64,000 nucleotides of DNA from Actinomadura sp. K4S16 (GCF_008327685.1 NZ_BDDE01000009.1:1-64000), one strand, 5' to 3'. Positions 52,663-64,000 are shown, counted from the stretch's first letter. A program made the numbers and translations. Notes: generated by a model not told the origin, from the sequence alone.

Positions 52663-54393
52663 TCAGCGTCCGGCTCCGCCGTGCGGATGGAATCCGCGCC
52701 CGCTCTTGCGTCCCAGCAGGCCGGCTGAGACGAGCGTGCGCAGGTCCCGGGCCGGGGCGTCGGCCGGACGGCCGGACGCGCCGTGCAGGCTCCGCTGGAT
52801 GGCGAGGGAGACGTCGAGGCCGATGGTGTCGAGCAGCCTGAGCGGGCCCATCGGGTACCCCCAGCCCCGGGACATCACCAGGTCGACGGCGTCGGCGCTC
52901 GCGTACCCGTCGGCGAGCAGCTGGGCGGCCTGGTTGAGATAGGGGAACAGCAGTGCGTTGACGATGAAGCCCGTCCGGTCCGTGCAGCCGACGACCTGCT
53001 TGCCGAGCGCGGCGCAGAACGCGCGAGCTCGGTGCGCGGCCTCGTCGGAGGTGCGGACCGTCCGGACGACCTCGACGAGCCGCATGCGGGGGGCGGGGTT
53101 GAAGAAGTGCAGGCCGACGACCTGTTCCGGGCGTCCGGTGGCCATGGCGCAGCCGATCACGGGCAGGCTGGAGGTGGTCGTGCCGAGGAGCGCCCCAGGG
53201 CGGCATACGCGGTCCAGTGAGGCGAAGACCTCCCTCTTGATCGCCGCGTCCTCGGTGACGGCCTCGATGACGACGTCGCACGCGGTGAGCGCCGAAGCGT
53301 CCGCCGCCCCGCTGAGCCGCGCGACCGCCGCCTCGACCTCGCCGGGCTTCGCGAGGCCCCGCGAGGCGGCGCGGTGCATCGACTGCTCCACCGCGGCGAC
53401 CGCCTCCTTGGCCCGGACCTCGGTCCGGCCGACCAGGACCGTGGAATGCCCGGCACGTGCGCACACCTCCGCGATCCCGGTCGCCATGGTCCCGGTGCCG
53501 AGTATTCCCACGGCGGAGGTCGCGGGCGGGACGACTGGATCCGGGTGCGCGACGGGGCCGCGGTCCGGGGCGGCGCCGACGAGGAAGCCCCGGCCGGACT
53601 TCTCGCCGAGCATCTCCGCGGCGACCATCTGGCGGAGCAGCGGGGCCGGCGCGTAGCGGCTCTCGCCCGTCCTGTCGTGAAGTTCCGTGAGCGCGTCGAG
53701 CGCCGTGTCCAGGCCGATGCGGTCCAGTTCGGCGAGCGGTCCGCGCGGCAGCCCGCAGCCGAGCATCATCGCGGTCTCGATGTCGCGCGGAGAGGCGTAC
53801 CGGCGCTCCCGCATCCGGACGGCCGCGTTGAGGTAGGCCAACACCAGGCCGCCTCCGATGTGGCCGGGCCGGTCGCCGACCATGACCCGGTCCATGCCGA
53901 GCGCCTCCGCCATCGCCTCCGCCCACGCGCGCACCGCCGCATCGGTGAAGGGCGTGTGGACGATCTCCAGCAGGGCGGGAAGCGCAGCGGTCCCGGCGGG
54001 CCGGATGCCGATCAGGCGGTCCACGCGTCCCGAGACGGAGGCGAGCCGGGTGACCGATGCCCCGGTCGCCGTGGTGGCCAGGACGGCCTCGGCGGCGCAG
54101 GCCGCCCCGAGCCGGACGAGCGCCCGGTCCTTCAGGCCGTCCCGCTCCGGGAGGGCCTCGACCACCAGCTCGCACGCGGTCGCGCGGCCGGGATCGGTGG
54201 TGAACTCGACCCTGCGGGCCGCCTCGGCCTCGCCGCCGAGCCGCGTCAGGACGCGGCGGCGCCCACGCGCCGCGGCGGCCTCGTCGCGCGCGACCGCGAC
54301 GACGTCGAGCCCTCCGGCGGCGAACGCCGCGATCAGTGCGGAGCCCGCCGTACCGGGGCCGATCACGGCGGCGGAGGTGAGGGGCTGGGTCAT
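52663..54393 (-). CDS. Tandem-domain 3-hydroxyacyl-CoA dehydrogenase
   Basis: 576 residues formed by two fused copies (about 285 each) of the 3-hydroxybutyryl-CoA dehydrogenase fold. Both have a dinucleotide loop (VIGPGTAGSALIAAF at about 9; VGILGTGTMATGIAEV at about 293) and end in LGEKSGRGF / LGRKSGRGF. Only the second has the catalytic His in GLHFFNPAPRMRLVEVV; the first reads GIRPAGTAALPALLEIV there. The N-terminal copy has probably lost activity and may be structural. It is 13 bp after the KAS III gene. The pair probably makes a 3-hydroxyacyl-CoA en route to an alkylmalonyl or starter unit for the PKS. Confidence 0.88.
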   Translation of the reverse strand: MTQPLTSAAVIGPGTAGSALIAAFAAGGLDVVAVARDEAAAARGRRRVLTRLGGEAEAARRVEFTTDPGRATACELVVEALPERDGLKDRALVRLGAACAAEAVLATTATGASVTRLASVSGRVDRLIGIRPAGTAALPALLEIVHTPFTDAAVRAWAEAMAEALGMDRVMVGDRPGHIGGGLVLAYLNAAVRMRERRYASPRDIETAMMLGCGLPRGPLAELDRIGLDTALDALTELHDRTGESRYAPAPLLRQMVAAEMLGEKSGRGFLVGAAPDRGPVAHPDPVVPPATSAVGILGTGTMATGIAEVCARAGHSTVLVGRTEVRAKEAVAAVEQSMHRAASRGLAKPGEVEAAVARLSGAADASALTACDVVIEAVTEDAAIKREVFASLDRVCRPGALLGTTTSSLPVIGCAMATGRPEQVVGLHFFNPAPRMRLVEVVRTVRTSDEAAHRARAFCAALGKQVVGCTDRTGFIVNALLFPYLNQAAQLLADGYASADAVDLVMSRGWGYPMGPLRLLDTIGLDVSLAIQRSLHGASGRPADAPARDLRTLVSAGLLGRKSGRGFHPHGGAGR

Positions 54394-54406
54394 CGCGGAC
54401 TTCCTT

Positions 54407-55429
54407 TCAGGGACGGGGCGCGTTCCAGCGCAGCAGAGCGGTGCCGAGGGACATGCCGCCTCCGAAACCGGCGAGCATCACCAGGTCGCCGTGGCCGAGC
54501 TCGCCCGCCCGGTTCGCGAGGTCCAACGCCACCGGAATCGACGCCGCCCCGGTGTTGCCGTGCGCGGCGACCGGCCGGTGCATCCGTGCGCGACGCAGCC
54601 CGAGGGACGGGAACACCTCGCCGAGCAGGACGTCGTTGGCCTGGTGGGGGATGAGATGGTCGATCTCCTCGGGCGCGATCTCCAGATCGGCGACCAGGGC
54701 GCGAATCGCGGCAGGCAGTTCGTCGGCGATGAATCTGCGGACGGCACGCCCGTCCATCCGAAATCGGTGGCGGTCGCCGGCCACCGTTTCGGAGCTGGCA
54801 GGAGTCCGGCTGCCGCCCGCCTCGACGCCGATCATGGCGTGGTGCTCGCCGTGGCTGTCCAGGCGCCAGCCGAGCAGGCCCCGGCCCGGTGGGACCTGTC
54901 CGATGACCGCGGCGCCCGCGCCGTCGCCGAACAGGACGGCCGTGCGCCGGTCGGCCGGATCGATGATGCGCGAGTAGACGTCCACGCCGATGACCAGGGC
55001 GCGGCCCGCACGCGGGTCGGCCGCCAGCAGGGCGGCCGCGGCGACGAGCGCGTAGACGAAGCCGCTGCACACCGAGTTGAGGTCGAACGCGGCCGCGGCG
55101 CGCGCCCCGAGCCGGTCCTGCACCAGGCACGCCGTGGCCGGCTGCGGATGGTCGGGAGTGGAGGTCGCGACCACGATCAGGCCGATCCCGCCGGGGCCGG
55201 TCCGGGCGTCGGCGAGCGCCGCCGCGCCCGCCCGGACCGCCAGGTCGGAGGACGCCTCGTGTGCGGCGGCGTAGTGGCGGCCGGTGATGCCGGTCTTGCG
55301 GAGGATCCATTCCTCGCTCGCGCCGCACAGGGCGCCGACGTCGCTGTTCGACACGGCCTCGCCCGGCAGGTACGAACCGGTCCCGATTATTCCGATGTCC
55401 CGCGGACCCGCGGGCGGGTTTATCGCCAC
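54407..55429 (-). CDS. 3-oxoacyl-ACP synthase III (KAS III/FabH-like)
   Basis: 340 residues. The thiolase-fold triad is complete: Cys121 in DLNSVCSGFVYAL, His262 in LIPHQAND and Asn292 in HGNTGAAS. FGDGAGAAVI and GFGGGMSLGTALLRW complete the pattern. KAS III enzymes condense an acyl-CoA with malonyl-ACP. Beside a hydroxyacyl-CoA dehydrogenase in a PKS locus they usually build a short alkyl chain for an unusual extender (as with reveromycin-type loci) or starter. No crotonyl-CoA carboxylase/reductase is seen within the window; one may lie beyond the edge. Confidence 0.92.
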   Translation of the reverse strand: MAINPPAGPRDIGIIGTGSYLPGEAVSNSDVGALCGASEEWILRKTGITGRHYAAAHEASSDLAVRAGAAALADARTGPGGIGLIVVATSTPDHPQPATACLVQDRLGARAAAAFDLNSVCSGFVYALVAAAALLAADPRAGRALVIGVDVYSRIIDPADRRTAVLFGDGAGAAVIGQVPPGRGLLGWRLDSHGEHHAMIGVEAGGSRTPASSETVAGDRHRFRMDGRAVRRFIADELPAAIRALVADLEIAPEEIDHLIPHQANDVLLGEVFPSLGLRRARMHRPVAAHGNTGAASIPVALDLANRAGELGHGDLVMLAGFGGGMSLGTALLRWNAPRP

Positions 55430-55598
55430 CCCACCACGCTAAGCCGGAAAATGCGGCAACCGGGAAATGCTGACCTGAATAGGGGACTAGAAAGGCGGAT
55501 TAGGGGCTGTGCCGCCCGCATAGGGGTGTCTATCATCTTCTTTGACTCCTTTCCCGGCGCCCTGGTGCGCGAATATCCGGACTCGTTGGCGATAAAGA
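55430..55598. promoter_or_regulatory. Divergent KAS III/PKS promoter with three phased TAGGGG boxes
   Basis: TAGGGG occurs at 55480-55485, 55501-55506 and 55521-55526, spaced 21 and 20 bp, i.e. two helical turns, so all three face the same side of the DNA. Direct repeats at this spacing are typical activator sites. The LAL regulator is the obvious candidate protein. Confidence 0.5.
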
Positions 55599-58500
55599 AT
55601 GGACGCAATTATGGACCAGTCGGTCGCCGTCGTCGGAATGGCCTGCCGGTTGCCCGACGCGGCCGATCCGGAGGCGTTCTGGCGGATGCTGGCGGAGAGC
55701 CGGGACGCCGTCCGGGACGTCCCGCCCGGGCGCTGGGCGAGCGAGGAGCGGCACCCGGATCTGCCGCGCCGGGCGTGCTTCCTGGACGGGGTGGACGAGT
55801 TCGACGCGGCCTTCTTCGGCATCGCGCCCCGCGAGGCCGCCGCCATGGACCCGCAGCAGCGGCTCGCGCTGGAGCTGAGCTGGGAGGCACTGGAGGACGC
55901 GGGGATCGTCCCGGGACGGCTGGCCGGCCGCCCGGTGGCGGTGCACCTCGGCGCCATCTGGGACGACTACGCCGCGCTGACCCGCCGGGGCGGCCTCGGC
56001 GCCGTCACCGCGCACACCGTCACCGGCCTGCACCGCAGCATGATCGCCAACAGGGTGTCGTACCTGCTGCGGCTGCGCGGCCCGAGCCTCACGCTCGACT
56101 CGGGGCAGTCGTCGTCGCTCGTGGCGGTGCGGACCGCCTGCGACAGCCTGCGCCGCGGGGAGTCGGAGCTCGCGCTGGCCGGAGGCGTCAACCTCAACCT
56201 CGCCGCCGACAGCGCCCTCGGCACGGCCCGGTTCGGGGCCCTGTCGCCCGACGGCCGATGCCACGTCTTCGACGCGCGCGCCAACGGCTACGTGCGTGGG
56301 GAGGGCGGCGGGGTCGTGGTGCTCAAGCCGCTGGAACGCGCGGTCGCCGACGGAGACCGGGTGTACTGCGTGATTCGCGGTGGCGCGGTCAACAACGATG
56401 GCGGCGGCGACGGGCTGACGGTGCCCGACCAGTCCGCGCAGGAAGAGGTGCTGGCCGCCGCCTACGCGGCCGCAGGCGTGGATCCGGCGGACGTGCAGTA
56501 CGTCGAGCTGCACGGGACCGGCACCCGGCTCGGCGACCCGGTCGAGGCGGCGGCACTGGGCGCGGTCATAGGGCGGTCCAGGCGGGCGGACCGGCCGCTG
56601 GCGGTCGGGTCGGCCAAGACCAACGTCGGTCACCTGGAGGGCGCGGCCGGAGTGACCGGACTGATCAAGGCGGCACTGGCGCTGTGGCACCGGCGCATTC
56701 CGGCCAGCCTCAACTACGCCGAGCCGCATCCGCGGATCCCCATGGACGAGCTGAACCTGCGGGTGGTCGGCGAGTGGCAGGACTGGCCCGACACGTACCG
56801 GCCGCTCATCGCGGGCGTCAGCTCCTTCGGCATGGGGGGCACCAACTGCCACCTGGTGCTGGAGGAAGGGCCGCGTCCACCGGAGCCCGGACCCGGCCCT
56901 CAGGAGCCGGTCCTGTTGCCGTACCTGCTGTCGGCGCGCACGTCGCAGGCACTCCGCGAGCAGGCGGCGAGGCTCGGCCGGCGGATCGAAACGATGCCTG
57001 CGGGGGAGCACGCGCTCGACCTCGCGCTCGCGCTGGCCACGACGCGGACGGCCTTCGAGCATCGTGCCGTGGTCCTCGCGCCCGCACCCGAGGTGGCCGC
57101 GGCGGGGCTGGCGGCGCTGGCGGCGGGCGAGCCCTCGGCCGCGCTCGTCGAGGGGGACCGTCCGGTTCGCGACGGCCTGAACGGGCCGGGGCCGGTCTTC
57201 CTGTTCGCGGGCCAAGGCAGCCAGCGGCCCGGAATGGGCGGCGGCCTGCGTGCGGCCTTCCCGGTCTTCGCCGCAGCCTTCGACGCGGCGTGCGGGGAAC
57301 TGGACCGGCACCTTGAGCGCCCGCTCAGCGAGATCGTCCTCGCCGGCGAGGGTACCCCCGAGTCGGCGCTGCTCGACCAGACCATGTACACCCAGGCGGC
57401 CTTGTTCGCCCTGGAGACCGCCCTGTTCCGGCTGGTCGAGGACTGGGGCGTACGTCCCGCCCGGCTGCTCGGGCACTCGATCGGCGAACTCTCCGCGGCA
57501 CACGCGGCGGGCGTCCTCGGCCTGCCGGACGCCGCCGTCCTCGTCGCGGCACGCGGACGGCTGATGCAGGCCCTGCCCGAGGGCGGTGCCATGGCCTCGC
57601 TGGACGGCGGTGAGGAGGAGGTGGCCGCCCTGATCGAGCCGCACCGGGGACAGGTGGACATTGCCGCGCTGAACGGCCCGGCGGCCACCGTCGTTTCCGG
57701 TGACGCGCCCGCCGTCGAAGAGATCGCGCGCCGCTGGCGGGAGGCGGGGGGCAAGGCCAAGCGGTTGCGTGTGAGCCACGCCTTCCACTCCGTCCACATG
57801 GACGCGATGCTCGGCGAGTTCGAAGCGATCGCGGCCGGGCTGGAGTTCCGGGCACCTCGGATCCCGATCGTCTCCGACGTGACCGGCGATCTGCTTCCGG
57901 CCGAGACGCTCGGTTCACCCGCGTACTGGGTCCGCCACGCCCGGGAGACCGTGCGGTTCGCGAGCGGAGTGCGCCGCCTCCTCGACGAGGGCGCCACCAC
58001 CTTCCTGGAACTCGGGCCCGACGGAGTGCTCTCAGGCATGGCACGGGACTGCGCCTCCGGTGCCGAGGCCGCGTTCGTTCCCATGCTGCGCCCAGGACGC
58101 CCCGAACGAGACGAGGTCCTGCGGGCCGCGTCCGCGCTGCACGTGCGCGGTGTCGAGCCGACCTGGACGGCCGTCCTAGGCGCCGAGCCGAGCCGTCCGG
58201 TCCCGCTGCCGACCTACGCCTTCCAGCGCCGGCGCCACTGGCTCGACAACGTTCCCCAGATGCTCGGGTCAGGGGAGCCGGCTCCCGTCGAGGCCCCGGC
58301 CGGCCGGCCCGAGGCGCCGGTCACCGACGGTCGCCCCGGCGGCTGGTCCGAGAAGCTCAAGGGGCGGACGGGCGAGGAGCGCGCCCGGACGGTGCTCACC
58401 TGGGTGCGTACGCACGCCGCGGCTGTGCTCGGGCACTCGGGCGCGGACGACGTCGATCCGGTCATCTCCTTCCGCGAACTCGGCTTCGACTCCCTCAGCG

Positions 58501-61500
58501 GAGTCGAACTGCGCGACCGCATCGCCTCGGCGAGCGGCCTCGCGCTTCCCGCGACGCTCCTCTACGAACACCCCACGCCCCATCGGGTCGCCGACTTCAT
58601 CAAGGGACAACTGGAGGACACCGGCCGGGACGGCGCTCGCGCGGATGCCGCCGTGGGCACGCCGGCGGCCGGCGAATCGCTTGCCATCATCGGCATGGCC
58701 TGCCGCTTCCCGGGGGGCGTCGGATCTCCCGAAGACCTGTGGCACATCGTCTCCAACGAGATCGACGCGATCTCCGAATTCCCCTCTGACCGGGGATGGG
58801 ACCTGGAGGAACTGTTCTCGGACGACGAGGACTCGCGAGCACGCAGCTATGTGCGCCAGGGCGGCTTCCTGTACGACGCGGGGGAGTTCGACGCGGGGTT
58901 GTTCGGGATCTCGCCCCGTGAGGCGCTGGCGATGGATCCGCAGCAGCGGCTGGTGTTGGAGACGTCGTGGGAAGCCCTGGAGCGGGCGGGGATCGATCCG
59001 CTGTCGCTGCGCGGCTCGTCCACCGGCGTCTACGTCGGCACCACCTTCCAGGACTACGGCCCTCGTCTCCACGAAGGCGGTGAAGGAGTCGAAGGGCATC
59101 TGCTGACCGGCAGCACACCAAGCGTCGTGTCCGGTCGGGTGGCGTTCACGTTCGGTCTGGAGGGGCCTGCGCTGACGGTGGACACGGCGTGTTCGTCGTC
59201 GTTGGTGGCGATGCACCTGGCGGGGCGTGCGCTGCGGTCGGGCGAGTGCTCGCTGGCTCTGGCAGGCGGCGTCACCGTGATGGCGACCCCAGGGATGTTC
59301 GTCGAGTTGAGCCGTCAGGGGGCCCTGTCCCCTGACGGCCGCTGCAAGGCGTTCGGTGCCGGGGCGGACGGTGCGGGGTGGTCCGAGGGTGTGGGGATGG
59401 TGGTGCTGGAGCGCCTGGAGGACGCCCGGCGCCACGGTCACCATGTGCTCGCGGTGGTACGCGGGTCGGCGACCAACCAAGATGGCGCCAGCAACGGCCT
59501 CAGCGCCCCCAGCGGCCCCGCGCAGGAGACCGTGATCGCCCATGCGCTGGCCGACGCGGGAGTGGCCCCTGACGAGGTGGATGCGGTGGAAGCGCACGGG
59601 ACGGGTACGCGGCTCGGCGATCCCATCGAGGCACGCGCCCTGCTTGCGGCCTATGGGCGCGATCGCGCGGCGGAACGGCCGCTGTGGCTGGGGTCGGTGA
59701 AGTCCAATATCGGGCACACGCAGGCCGCCGCCGGCGTCGCGGGCGTCATCAAGATGGTGCAGGCACTGCGCCATCGGATGCTGCCGCGGACCCTGCACGC
59801 GGCCGAACCGACACCCCACGTGGACTGGTCGTCCGGCGCCGTGCGACCCCTGTCAGAACGAATGCCGTGGCCGGACGACGCGCGCCCGCGCCGCGTGGGG
59901 GTCTCGTCGTTCGGAATCAGCGGGACCAACGCGCACCTCATTCTCGAACAGGCACCCGACATCCCCGGACAGGCACCCGACGCCGAGGCCGGCGAGGCAG
60001 GGCGGCCGTCCGTGCGGCCCGGTGGCGGCGTCTCGAACAGGCCCGCAAAGGTGGTGCCCTGGGTGATCTCGGGCCGCGACGGGGCCGCGGTCCGCGCCCA
60101 GGCGGCGCGTCTGGCCGGGACGGCCGCGTCACTCGACATCGGCGACGCGGCGTGGTCACTGGCCCGCACCCGTGCCCTGCTGCCCGCCCGCGCCGTCGTC
60201 CTCGGGGCCGGAGCCGAGGAACTGACCGCCGGACTCCGCGCTCTCGCCAATGGCGACACGAGCGCCGAAGTGGTCTCGGGTACGGCCGTGGAGGTGGGTC
60301 GTCCGGTTCTGGTGTTTCCGGGGCAGGGGTCGCAGTGGGTGGGGATGGGGCGTGAGCTGCTGGATTCGTCGGAGGTGTTCGGGGGGTGGGTGGAGGAGTG
60401 CGAGCTCGTTCTGTCGCGGTATGTGGATTGGTCGTTGCGGGAGGTGCTGGAGCGGGCTGATGAGGCGGATCTGGCGCGTATCGAGGTTCTCCAGCCGCTG
60501 TTGTTCGCCGTGATGGTCGGAATCGCCCGAATCTGGGCTTCCCTCGGCGTCCTCCCGGGTGCGGTGGTGGGGCATTCGCAGGGTGAGGTGGCCGCCGCGT
60601 ACGTCGCCGGCGCGCTTTCGCTCGACGACGCCGTACGGGTCGTGGTGTTGCGCTCGCGATTGTTCGCTCGCGCGCTTGTCGGCCACGGAGCGGTCGCCGC
60701 CATCGCGGCCGGGCGGTCCGCGGTCGAGGAGTTGATCGGGCGGTGGGGCGGGACGCTGTCGTTGGCGGGTGCCAACGGGCCGGGCGCCACGATGGTGGCG
60801 GGTCCGGAGGACCTGCTGGATGAGCTGGTGGTGCTGTGCGGGGAGCGGGGGATCCGTGCGCGTGTCGTGGCGGGGACGGTCGCTTCGCACAGCGCGCAGG
60901 TCGATCCACTACGCGGGGAACTGCTCGACCTCCTGGAACCAGTAGCCCCGGCCGCGGGGCAGGTTCCGTTCTGCTCAACCGTCACGGGCGGGGTCATGGA
61001 CACCTCGGCGCTGGGCGCGGAGTACTGGTTCGACAACGCGCGCCGTCCGGTGGATTTCGCCGGGGCGATCGGCGGCCTGCTCGGCGAGGGCCATCGGGCC
61101 TTCATCGAGTGCAGCCCGCACCCCATCCTGGTCCCCAACATCGCCGAGATCGCCGACGAGGCCGATGTCCCGGTCGTGGCCACCGGTTCGCTGCGCCGCG
61201 AGGAGGGCGGCCTCGCCCGGCTGCTGCGCTCGGCCGCCGAGGGCTTCGTGCGGGGCGTCGCGGTGGACTGGGCGGCGCTCGTGCCCGGCGGTGCGGCCAC
61301 GGACCTGCCGACCTACGCGTTCCAGCGCCGGCGCTACTGGCTCGCGCCGGGCGGGCGCCCGCTGCGCGACGCGCCCGGAGAGGGCGTCGAGGTGGCGGGT
61401 CATCCGCTGCTCGGCCTGGTGATCAGGCAGGCGGGAAACGGCCCGGTCACCCTCACGGGGCGGCTGTCGCTCACCTCCCATCCCTGGCTGGCCGACCACG

Positions 61501-64000
61501 CCGTCCACGGAACGGTCCTGCTGCCGGGCGCCGCCTACGTCGAGCTGGCCGTCCGGGCGGCGGACGCGGTGGGGCTCTGCGAGATCGCCGACCTGGTCCT
61601 GGAATCGCCGCTGGAGATGCCGGCAGGGCAGGACGCGTACGTGCAGGTGGTGGTCGAGGCACAGGACGAAGCGGGCTGCCGGGAGGTGCGAGTCCACTCC
61701 CGGACCTCGCCCGACGCGCCGTGGACACGGCATGCGACCGCCGTCCTCACGGGAGCGCCGTCGGAGCCCGCGGGACGCGAGCCCGGGGCGTGGCCGCCGC
61801 CGAACGCCGCACCGATCGACCTCGACGGCTTCTACGACGGGCTCGCCGAGATCGGCTACGAGTACGGCGCGGCGTTCCAGGGGCTGCGCGCGGCATGGCG
61901 GGCCGGCCGCGACGTCTTCGCCGAAGTGGCCCTTCCGGCGGACGTGCGCTCTGACGCGGGACGGTTCGCCCTCCATCCCGCCCTCCTCGACGCCGGGCTG
62001 CATGCCGTCGTCGGGCTGAGCGACGTCGCGGCCGACCACCGGGTCTGGCTGCCGTTCGCCTGGGAGGGCGTGTCGCTCAGCGCCGACGGCGCGGCGGCGC
62101 TACGGGTGCACGTGGCCCCGGCCGGCGACGACGGGGTGTCCCTGGCGATGTCCGACGAGGAAGGACGGCCTGTCGCGCGCGTGGCCGCGCTGCGGCTGAG
62201 GCCGATGCCGCGGTCCGGCCCTTCCGCCGCCCAGGCGCCGGCCCGGCGCGACCTCTACACGCTCGCCTGGTCGCCGCTGCACCTGACCGCGTCCGGCGGC
62301 ACCGGACCGAGGACCGTCCTGGTGAGCGAGCCCGGTGAGGACGCGGATGCCGCGGCTGTTGCGCGCGCCGTGCGTACGGCGACCGCTCGCGTGCTGTCCG
62401 CCCTCACCGAGCCGCCGCCCGCCGGAGACCCCGGGACGGTCGTCGTGATCACCACGGGCGGTGTGCCGGGTGCCGCGGCCGGGGGCCTCGTCGCCTCGGC
62501 CCAGGCCGAGGATCCCGGCCGGTTCGTCCTGGTGGACACCGACGACCCCGGCTCGGCCGGGCCGCTGCTGCCGGCGATCCTCGCCACCGGTGAGCCGCGG
62601 GTGCGCGTTCGCGGCGGTGCGGTCTCGGTGCCCCGGCTGGTCCGCGCCGAGCCCGCGGCCGGGCCGCCTCCGGAACTCGGCCCCGACGACGCCGTCCTCA
62701 TCACGGGCGGGACGGGGACCCTCGGCGCCGCCGTCGCCCGACACCTCGTGGCCCGCCACGGTGTGCGGCGGGTGCTGCTGGCGAGTCGCCGGGGCATCGA
62801 CGCGCCCGGCGCGCGCGAGCTCGCCGCGGAGCTGACCGGCCTGGGCGCCCGGCCCTGGATCACGGCCTGCGACGTGAGCGACCGCGCGGCGCTCGCGCGG
62901 CTCGTCGCCGAGATCGAGCAGGACGGTCCGCTGCGCGGTGTGGTGCACGCCGCGGGCGCACTCGACGACGGGCTGATCGGGTCCTTGACCCCCGGGCGCC
63001 TCGACCGCGTCCTGCGTCCCAAAGTGGAAGCCGCCCTTCACCTGGACGAACTGACCAGGGACCTCGACCTGTCGATGTTCGTGCTCTTCTCCTCGGTCGC
63101 GGGTGTGCTCGGGAACCCGGGCCAGGGCAACTACGCCGCCGCCAACGCAGCCCTCGACGCGATCGCCGAGCGGCGCCGTGCGCGCGGCCTGCCCGCCACT
63201 TCGCTGGCCTGGGGCCTGTGGGAGGAGCGCAGCGGCATGACCGGGCACCTTGCCGACAGGGACCTGTCCTGGCTGGGACGCGCGGGAGTCCTCCCGCTGC
63301 CCACCGGCGACGGTCTGCGGCTGCTGGACGCCGCCCTCGCCCGCGACGACGCGTTCCTGGTCGCGGCGCGACTGAGCACCGCCGCGGTACGCGCCCGCGT
63401 CGCCGACGGTACGGTCGCGGCACCCCTGCGGGACCTGGCGGGGGCGCCCGCCCGCCGCCGGGCCGCCACCGCGGCCGCCGACCTGCCCGGCACCGCACCG
63501 GACTCGCCGCTCGCCCGCCTCGCGAACCTTCCGCCGCGCGAGCGGGAGCGGGAGCTGGCCGACCTGGTGCGGTCCTTGACCGCCGAGGTCCTCGGGCACG
63601 AGTCCTCCGACGCCGTCCCGGACGAGCACGCCTTCAAGGAACTCGGATTCGACTCGCTCACCGGAGTGGAACTCCGTAACCGCCTGTCGGCCGCGACCGG
63701 TGTCAGGCTGCCGGTGACGCTGGTGTTCGACCACCCGACGCCGAAGGCGGTGGCCCGGCTCCTCCACGCGACACTGGACGGCGCGCCCGGCGATGCCGGA
63801 GTCCCGGCGGCCGCCGGCCTCGCCCCGCGTCCGCCGTCCGCCGAGCCGATCGCCGTCATCGGGATGGCGTGCCGCTATCCCGGCGGGGTGTGCTCGCCGG
63901 AGGATCTGTGGGACCTGGTCGCCGCGGGCCGCGACGCCGTGTCCGCCTTCCCCGGCGACCGTGGATGGGATCTCGACGCCCTCTACCACCCCGACCCCGA
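55599..64000 (+). CDS. Type I modular polyketide synthase, loading module and module 1 (3' end beyond window)
   Basis: About 2,800 codons, open at the right edge; ATG 55599 or 55611. Loading module: KSQ (residues 10-425) with Gln170 in [10 protein letters not shown] replacing the active Cys; AT (532-835) with GHSIGE and SHAFHS, malonyl-type; ACP (924-1007) with LGFDSL. It decarboxylates malonyl to an acetyl starter. Module 1: KS (1026-1450) with [13 protein letters not shown] and NIGHT; AT (1567-1867) with GHSQGE and VASH, for methylmalonyl or a larger unit; DH (1929-2207) with [11 protein letters not shown] and [12 protein letters not shown] (2364-2544) with GGTGTLG, LDD (B-type) and NYAAAN; ACP (2654-2727). 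The next KS begins at 2749. There is no enoyl reductase, so module 1 should leave a double bond. Confidence 0.95.
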   Translation, partial: MDAIMDQSVAVVGMACRLPDAADPEAFWRMLAESRDAVRDVPPGRWASEERHPDLPRRACFLDGVDEFDAAFFGIAPREAAAMDPQQRLALELSWEALEDAGIVPGRLAGRPVAVHLGAIWDDYAALTRRGGLGAVTAHTVTGLHRSMIANRVSYLLRLRGPSLTLDSGQSSSLVAVRTACDSLRRGESELALAGGVNLNLAADSALGTARFGALSPDGRCHVFDARANGYVRGEGGGVVVLKPLERAVADGDRVYCVIRGGAVNNDGGGDGLTVPDQSAQEEVLAAAYAAAGVDPADVQYVELHGTGTRLGDPVEAAALGAVIGRSRRADRPLAVGSAKTNVGHLEGAAGVTGLIKAALALWHRRIPASLNYAEPHPRIPMDELNLRVVGEWQDWPDTYRPLIAGVSSFGMGGTNCHLVLEEGPRPPEPGPGPQEPVLLPYLLSARTSQALREQAARLGRRIETMPAGEHALDLALALATTRTAFEHRAVVLAPAPEVAAAGLAALAAGEPSAALVEGDRPVRDGLNGPGPVFLFAGQGSQRPGMGGGLRAAFPVFAAAFDAACGELDRHLERPLSEIVLAGEGTPESALLDQTMYTQAALFALETALFRLVEDWGVRPARLLGHSIGELSAAHAAGVLGLPDAAVLVAARGRLMQALPEGGAMASLDGGEEEVAALIEPHRGQVDIAALNGPAATVVSGDAPAVEEIARRWREAGGKAKRLRVSHAFHSVHMDAMLGEFEAIAAGLEFRAPRIPIVSDVTGDLLPAETLGSPAYWVRHARETVRFASGVRRLLDEGATTFLELGPDGVLSGMARDCASGAEAAFVPMLRPGRPERDEVLRAASALHVRGVEPTWTAVLGAEPSRPVPLPTYAFQRRRHWLDNVPQMLGSGEPAPVEAPAGRPEAPVTDGRPGGWSEKLKGRTGEERARTVLTWVRTHAAAVLGHSGADDVDPVISFRELGFDSLSGVELRDRIASASGLALPATLLYEHPTPHRVADFIKGQLEDTGRDGARADAAVGTPAAGESLAIIGMACRFPGGVGSPEDLWHIVSNEIDAISEFPSDRGWDLEELFSDDEDSRARSYVRQGGFLYDAGEFDAGLFGISPREALAMDPQQRLVLETSWEALERAGIDPLSLRGSSTGVYVGTTFQDYGPRLHEGGEGVEGHLLTGSTPSVVSGRVAFTFGLEGPALTVDTACSSSLVAMHLAGRALRSGECSLALAGGVTVMATPGMFVELSRQGALSPDGRCKAFGAGADGAGWSEGVGMVVLERLEDARRHGHHVLAVVRGSATNQDGASNGLSAPSGPAQETVIAHALADAGVAPDEVDAVEAHGTGTRLGDPIEARALLAAYGRDRAAERPLWLGSVKSNIGHTQAAAGVAGVIKMVQALRHRMLPRTLHAAEPTPHVDWSSGAVRPLSERMPWPDDARPRRVGVSSFGISGTNAHLILEQAPDIPGQAPDAEAGEAGRPSVRPGGGVSNRPAKVVPWVISGRDGAAVRAQAARLAGTAASLDIGDAAWSLARTRALLPARAVVLGAGAEELTAGLRALANGDTSAEVVSGTAVEVGRPVLVFPGQGSQWVGMGRELLDSSEVFGGWVEECELVLSRYVDWSLREVLERADEADLARIEVLQPLLFAVMVGIARIWASLGVLPGAVVGHSQGEVAAAYVAGALSLDDAVRVVVLRSRLFARALVGHGAVAAIAAGRSAVEELIGRWGGTLSLAGANGPGATMVAGPEDLLDELVVLCGERGIRARVVAGTVASHSAQVDPLRGELLDLLEPVAPAAGQVPFCSTVTGGVMDTSALGAEYWFDNARRPVDFAGAIGGLLGEGHRAFIECSPHPILVPNIAEIADEADVPVVATGSLRREEGGLARLLRSAAEGFVRGVAVDWAALVPGGAATDLPTYAFQRRRYWLAPGGRPLRDAPGEGVEVAGHPLLGLVIRQAGNGPVTLTGRLSLTSHPWLADHAVHGTVLLPGAAYVELAVRAADAVGLCEIADLVLESPLEMPAGQDAYVQVVVEAQDEAGCREVRVHSRTSPDAPWTRHATAVLTGAPSEPAGREPGAWPPPNAAPIDLDGFYDGLAEIGYEYGAAFQGLRAAWRAGRDVFAEVALPADVRSDAGRFALHPALLDAGLHAVVGLSDVAADHRVWLPFAWEGVSLSADGAAALRVHVAPAGDDGVSLAMSDEEGRPVARVAALRLRPMPRSGPSAAQAPARRDLYTLAWSPLHLTASGGTGPRTVLVSEPGEDADAAAVARAVRTATARVLSALTEPPPAGDPGTVVVITTGGVPGAAAGGLVASAQAEDPGRFVLVDTDDPGSAGPLLPAILATGEPRVRVRGGAVSVPRLVRAEPAAGPPPELGPDDAVLITGGTGTLGAAVARHLVARHGVRRVLLASRRGIDAPGARELAAELTGLGARPWITACDVSDRAALARLVAEIEQDGPLRGVVHAAGALDDGLIGSLTPGRLDRVLRPKVEAALHLDELTRDLDLSMFVLFSSVAGVLGNPGQGNYAAANAALDAIAERRRARGLPATSLAWGLWEERSGMTGHLADRDLSWLGRAGVLPLPTGDGLRLLDAALARDDAFLVAARLSTAAVRARVADGTVAAPLRDLAGAPARRRAATAAADLPGTAPDSPLARLANLPPRERERELADLVRSLTAEVLGHESSDAVPDEHAFKELGFDSLTGVELRNRLSAATGVRLPVTLVFDHPTPKAVARLLHATLDGAPGDAGVPAAAGLAPRPPSAEPIAVIGMACRYPGGVCSPEDLWDLVAAGRDAVSAFPGDRGWDLDALYHPDP

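Noticed and set aside
53858..57316. 1,152-codon plus-strand frame
   Set aside because: It crosses the antisense of the dehydrogenase and KAS III genes and then another frame of the PKS. No domain is present.
62100..63989. 629-codon minus-strand frame
   Set aside because: Antisense to the PKS DH, KR and ACP domains; Gly/Arg-rich shadow.

Overview
The window is 64 kb of high-GC actinomycete DNA. Overlapping operons, GTG starts, a LAL-type LuxR regulator and a type I modular polyketide synthase (PKS) fit a filamentous actinomycete (Streptomyces/Actinomadura-like). Genus cannot be fixed from the sequence alone.

Layout. (1) 1-12,260, all minus strand: the first 74 codons of a heliorhodopsin at the edge, then a catabolic operon. 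It encodes a PfkB sugar kinase, a YihT-like sulfofructose-phosphate class I aldolase, a fucose-isomerase-fold ketol isomerase, a sugar ABC importer (binding lipoprotein and two permeases), a GH31 glycosidase, an M24-fold protein lacking metal ligands, a GabD-like aldehyde dehydrogenase and a TauE/SafE anion exporter. A DeoR repressor is divergent. Together these fit an Embden-Meyerhof-type sulfoquinovose pathway: import, deglycosylation, isomerisation, phosphorylation, aldol cleavage, oxidation of sulfolactaldehyde and export of sulfolactate. (2) 13.6-18.6 kb: a polar amino acid ABC importer, an M20 carboxypeptidase and an RpiR regulator. (3) 18.6-37.2 kb: a genomic island. It is marked by three copies of the 3' half of a tRNA-Val gene (plus a degenerate fourth), a 304-bp direct repeat, remnants of IS5, IS256, IS3 and ISL3 elements, a complete IS66 element, and integrase fragments, one fused to a transposase start. 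Its main cargo is polymorphic toxin/immunity cassettes: a membrane-anchored Ntox17-like toxin, an RHS protein with a non-specific nuclease tip and SUKH immunity gene, and a DddA-family deaminase tip cut by IS66 and followed by an Imm1 gene. (4) 37.6-44 kb: ion homeostasis (NhaD/ArsB-like carrier, Na+/H+ antiporter, CBS protein, alpha/beta hydrolase, Trk/Ktr potassium system).

(5) 44.5 kb to the right edge: a secondary-metabolite locus. It has a flavin-dependent halogenase with its flavin reductase, a two-component pair, a LAL regulator, a tandem 3-hydroxyacyl-CoA dehydrogenase and a KAS III (probable acyl-CoA unit supply), and a divergent PKS. The PKS opens with a KSQ-AT-ACP loading module, then a KS-AT-DH-KR-ACP module, and continues past the edge. 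Palindromes and helically phased repeats in the divergent promoters are good operator candidates.

All identifications come from reading translated motifs against remembered families. No database search was run.
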